Assembly (NCBI RefSeq): GCF_022808715.1
Contig: NZ_JAKZKX010000006.1
Coordinates: forward strand, 62,001-126,000
Reading direction: 5' to 3'
Length of the DNA: 64,000 bases
DNA from: Fundidesulfovibrio agrisoli
GTDB taxonomy: Bacteria; Desulfobacterota; Desulfovibrionia; Desulfovibrionales; Desulfovibrionaceae
Shown here: piece by piece, positions 62,821-64,000 of the stretch
How the letters are laid out: the number at the start of each line of letters is the position of its first letter
How positions within the stretch are numbered: position 1 is the stretch's first letter
Notes under the pieces: generated by a model
The model's database searches: none
What the model saw: only the letters and a program-made list of their open reading frames with translations
What the model was told of the DNA's origin: nothing
Position numbers and translations under genes: made by a program

Positions 62821-63675
62821 TTACGGCCTCGCCCCCAACAAATACTGCCTCGGCGTGGCCCCCATGTAGCGCCTGAACACCCTGTTCAGGTGGCTCTGGT
62901 CCACGAATCCGGCCTCCAGGGCCACTTGCGCAATGGGCGCGCCCTCGGCCAGCATCCGTTTGGCCAGGTTCACGCGCAATTGGGTCTGGTAGGCGTGCGG
63001 GGTCAGCCCGCGCGAGCGCCTGAACACCCGCAGCAAATGGCTTGGGGTCAGGCCGGAGGCCTCGGCCAGCTCCTCCAGGCGGATGGTCTCCGCCGGATCG
63101 CGGGATATGGCCCGCACCACCGCGCTCACGGCCTCGCGCTCCGCCGCGGGCTCCCCCTCTCCCAGAAAGTAGGCGGGCGCGCGCAGCAGCCTGCGAAGCG
63201 CCACGCGCAGCAGGGCGAGCTTCTCCCCGGCGGGGGCGTCCCCCTCCAGGGCGCGGGCCAGGGGCGCGAAGGCCCCGGCCGTGGCCGGGTCGCAGACCAC
63301 GGCCGGGCGCGCGGCCCCGTCATCCGCAATGCACCCTTCGGGGGGCGCGGCGGGCTCCCCGGCCAGTTCCAGGCGCAGGGCCTCGAACCAGGCCGGGGCC
63401 AGGTAGTACTTGCGGTAGTCCATGGCCTCGCCCGGCAGGGGATTGCAGGAGTGCGGCTCCTCCGCCGGGAAGAACACGGCGGAGCCGGGCCCGGCCTCAC
63501 GCGTCTCGCCCCGGCAGCTCAGGGCGTAGCTCCCCCCGCGCACCACGGCCACGGAGACCGTGTCGTGCGTGTGCACGCCGAAGGGCGCGCCCTGGATGAG
63601 CGAGCTGCGCCACTCCAGGAAACCGAGCTCCGGGTCGCGCCGGAACACCGAGGCGCAGGGCGGGGTCTTGCGCAT
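62821..63675 (-). CDS. AraC-family transcriptional regulator
   Basis: A 284-residue regulator. N-terminal cupin-like domain (HTHDTVSVAVVRGGSYALSC, GSAVFFPAEEPHSCNP) senses a small ligand. C-terminal double helix-turn-helix: LEELAEASGLTPSHLLRVFR and IAQVALEAGFVDQSHLNRVF, ending RRYMGATPRQYL. It is 18 bases downstream of the carboxymuconolactone-decarboxylase-like gene and so probably in one transcript with it. Confidence 0.92.
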   Translation of the reverse strand: MRKTPPCASVFRRDPELGFLEWRSSLIQGAPFGVHTHDTVSVAVVRGGSYALSCRGETREAGPGSAVFFPAEEPHSCNPLPGEAMDYRKYYLAPAWFEALRLELAGEPAAPPEGCIADDGAARPAVVCDPATAGAFAPLARALEGDAPAGEKLALLRVALRRLLRAPAYFLGEGEPAAEREAVSAVVRAISRDPAETIRLEELAEASGLTPSHLLRVFRRSRGLTPHAYQTQLRVNLAKRMLAEGAPIAQVALEAGFVDQSHLNRVFRRYMGATPRQYLLGARP

Positions 63676-63693
63676 GGGCGGGGGCTGGCGGGC

Positions 63694-64000
63694 CTAGTCC
63701 TCGTCCAGGGCCTTGCGCACCCAGCTCATGGCGGCGGCCACGGTGGGGAAGCCGATGGTGGAGGTCAGGCCGATGAGGGCGTGGTAGATCTCGTCCAGGC
63801 TGGCCCCGGCCTTCAAGGCGCGGCGGGCGTGGGAGAGCACGGAGCCCTCGGAGTGGCTGGCGGCGGCCGCCCCCAGCTGGATCAGCAGGAGGGTCTTGCT
63901 GTCCAGGGGGCCGCAGCCGTGCACGGCCTTGCCCAGGTTCTCCACGGCCTCGATGTATGCCGGGTGCTTGGCGCGAATGATCTCGTAGTGCTTGGGCTTG
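63694..64000 (-). CDS. Carboxymuconolactone decarboxylase-like (AhpD fold), 5' end beyond window
   Basis: About 102 residues remain open to base 64000, so the start is outside the window; an internal GTG at 63945 gives a misleadingly short version. KHPAYIEAVENLGKAVHG, CGPLDSKTLLLIQLGAAAAS and GSVLSHARRALKAGASLDEI, then HALIGLTSTIGFPTVAAAMS are AhpD/CMD-family helices. The usual C-x-x-C of AhpD is replaced: the S-E-G-S-V-L-S-H region carries S/H rather than C-x-x-C-x-x-H, so peroxidase-partner activity is doubtful. Confidence 0.85.
   Translation of the reverse strand, partial: KPKHYEIIRAKHPAYIEAVENLGKAVHGCGPLDSKTLLLIQLGAAAASHSEGSVLSHARRALKAGASLDEIYHALIGLTSTIGFPTVAAAMSWVRKALDED

Overview
The window is high-GC bacterial DNA with a compact gene layout. 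Its inventory (tetrathionate-reductase-type molybdoenzyme, ferredoxin-thioredoxin reductase catalytic chain, ZraP/ZraSR-like system, DUF2318 plus ABC transporter, yceD-rpmF-plsX-fab operon) suggests a Desulfobacterota organism close to Desulfovibrionaceae. That assignment is inference from gene content; no marker such as 16S rRNA is present.

Bases 1 to about 12,330 look like a genomic island ending at the 3' end of a tRNA-Thr(CGU) gene (12330-12405, minus). A decayed tyrosine-recombinase gene lies next to the tRNA, and IS remnants lie at 1312-1610 and 11625-11862. Between the remnants is a tight seven-gene block. On the plus strand are a nitroreductase-like protein, an atypical radical SAM protein (CX8CX2C) and an ATP-grasp protein. 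On the minus strand an apparent operon encodes a second radical SAM protein, an aspartate-carbamoyltransferase-like enzyme with a changed acceptor site, a TIR + SIR2-like protein and an nSTAND ATPase with C-terminal pentapeptide-like repeats. The last two genes overlap and resemble an effector/sensor immune pair. Their linkage to small-molecule-type enzymes is the most unusual feature here. The two arms meet with a 4-base overlap of their stop codons.

Bases 12,400-32,700 are mostly core functions: a DUF945 protein, ribD, dCMP deaminase, glyA, the fatty-acid/phospholipid operon (yceD-rpmF-plsX-fabH-fabG-acpP-fabF), divergent rpmB, a glycosyltransferase, a DUF2318/FtsX-type ABC transporter, gltX, an AT-rich GIY-YIG orphan, a glycerophosphodiester phosphodiesterase and a DUF1566 protein.

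Bases 32,700-41,900 carry two overlapping GDP-mannose dehydratase-family genes, then a ZraP-like Gly-rich secreted-protein locus behind a clear sigma-54 promoter and an upstream palindrome. Its own membrane sensor kinase, sigma-54 response regulator and Hpt protein follow, then a separate NarL-type regulator.

Bases 42,000-64,000 hold an amino-acid ABC transporter (no ATPase gene) in an operon with a glutaredoxin and a ferredoxin-thioredoxin reductase chain, tmk with a YhaM-like nuclease, surE, a chromate transporter with a PadR regulator, a FAH-family hydrolase, ttrB-ttrC-ttrA with a TorD-type chaperone, a DegP protease, an OmpR-type two-component pair, UDP-glucose pyrophosphorylase, an EamA exporter, an AraC regulator and a truncated carboxymuconolactone-decarboxylase-like gene. 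A dispersed hairpin repeat (core CCGCCGGAGGC) recurs between genes from 39 to 63 kb but was not seen in the island.
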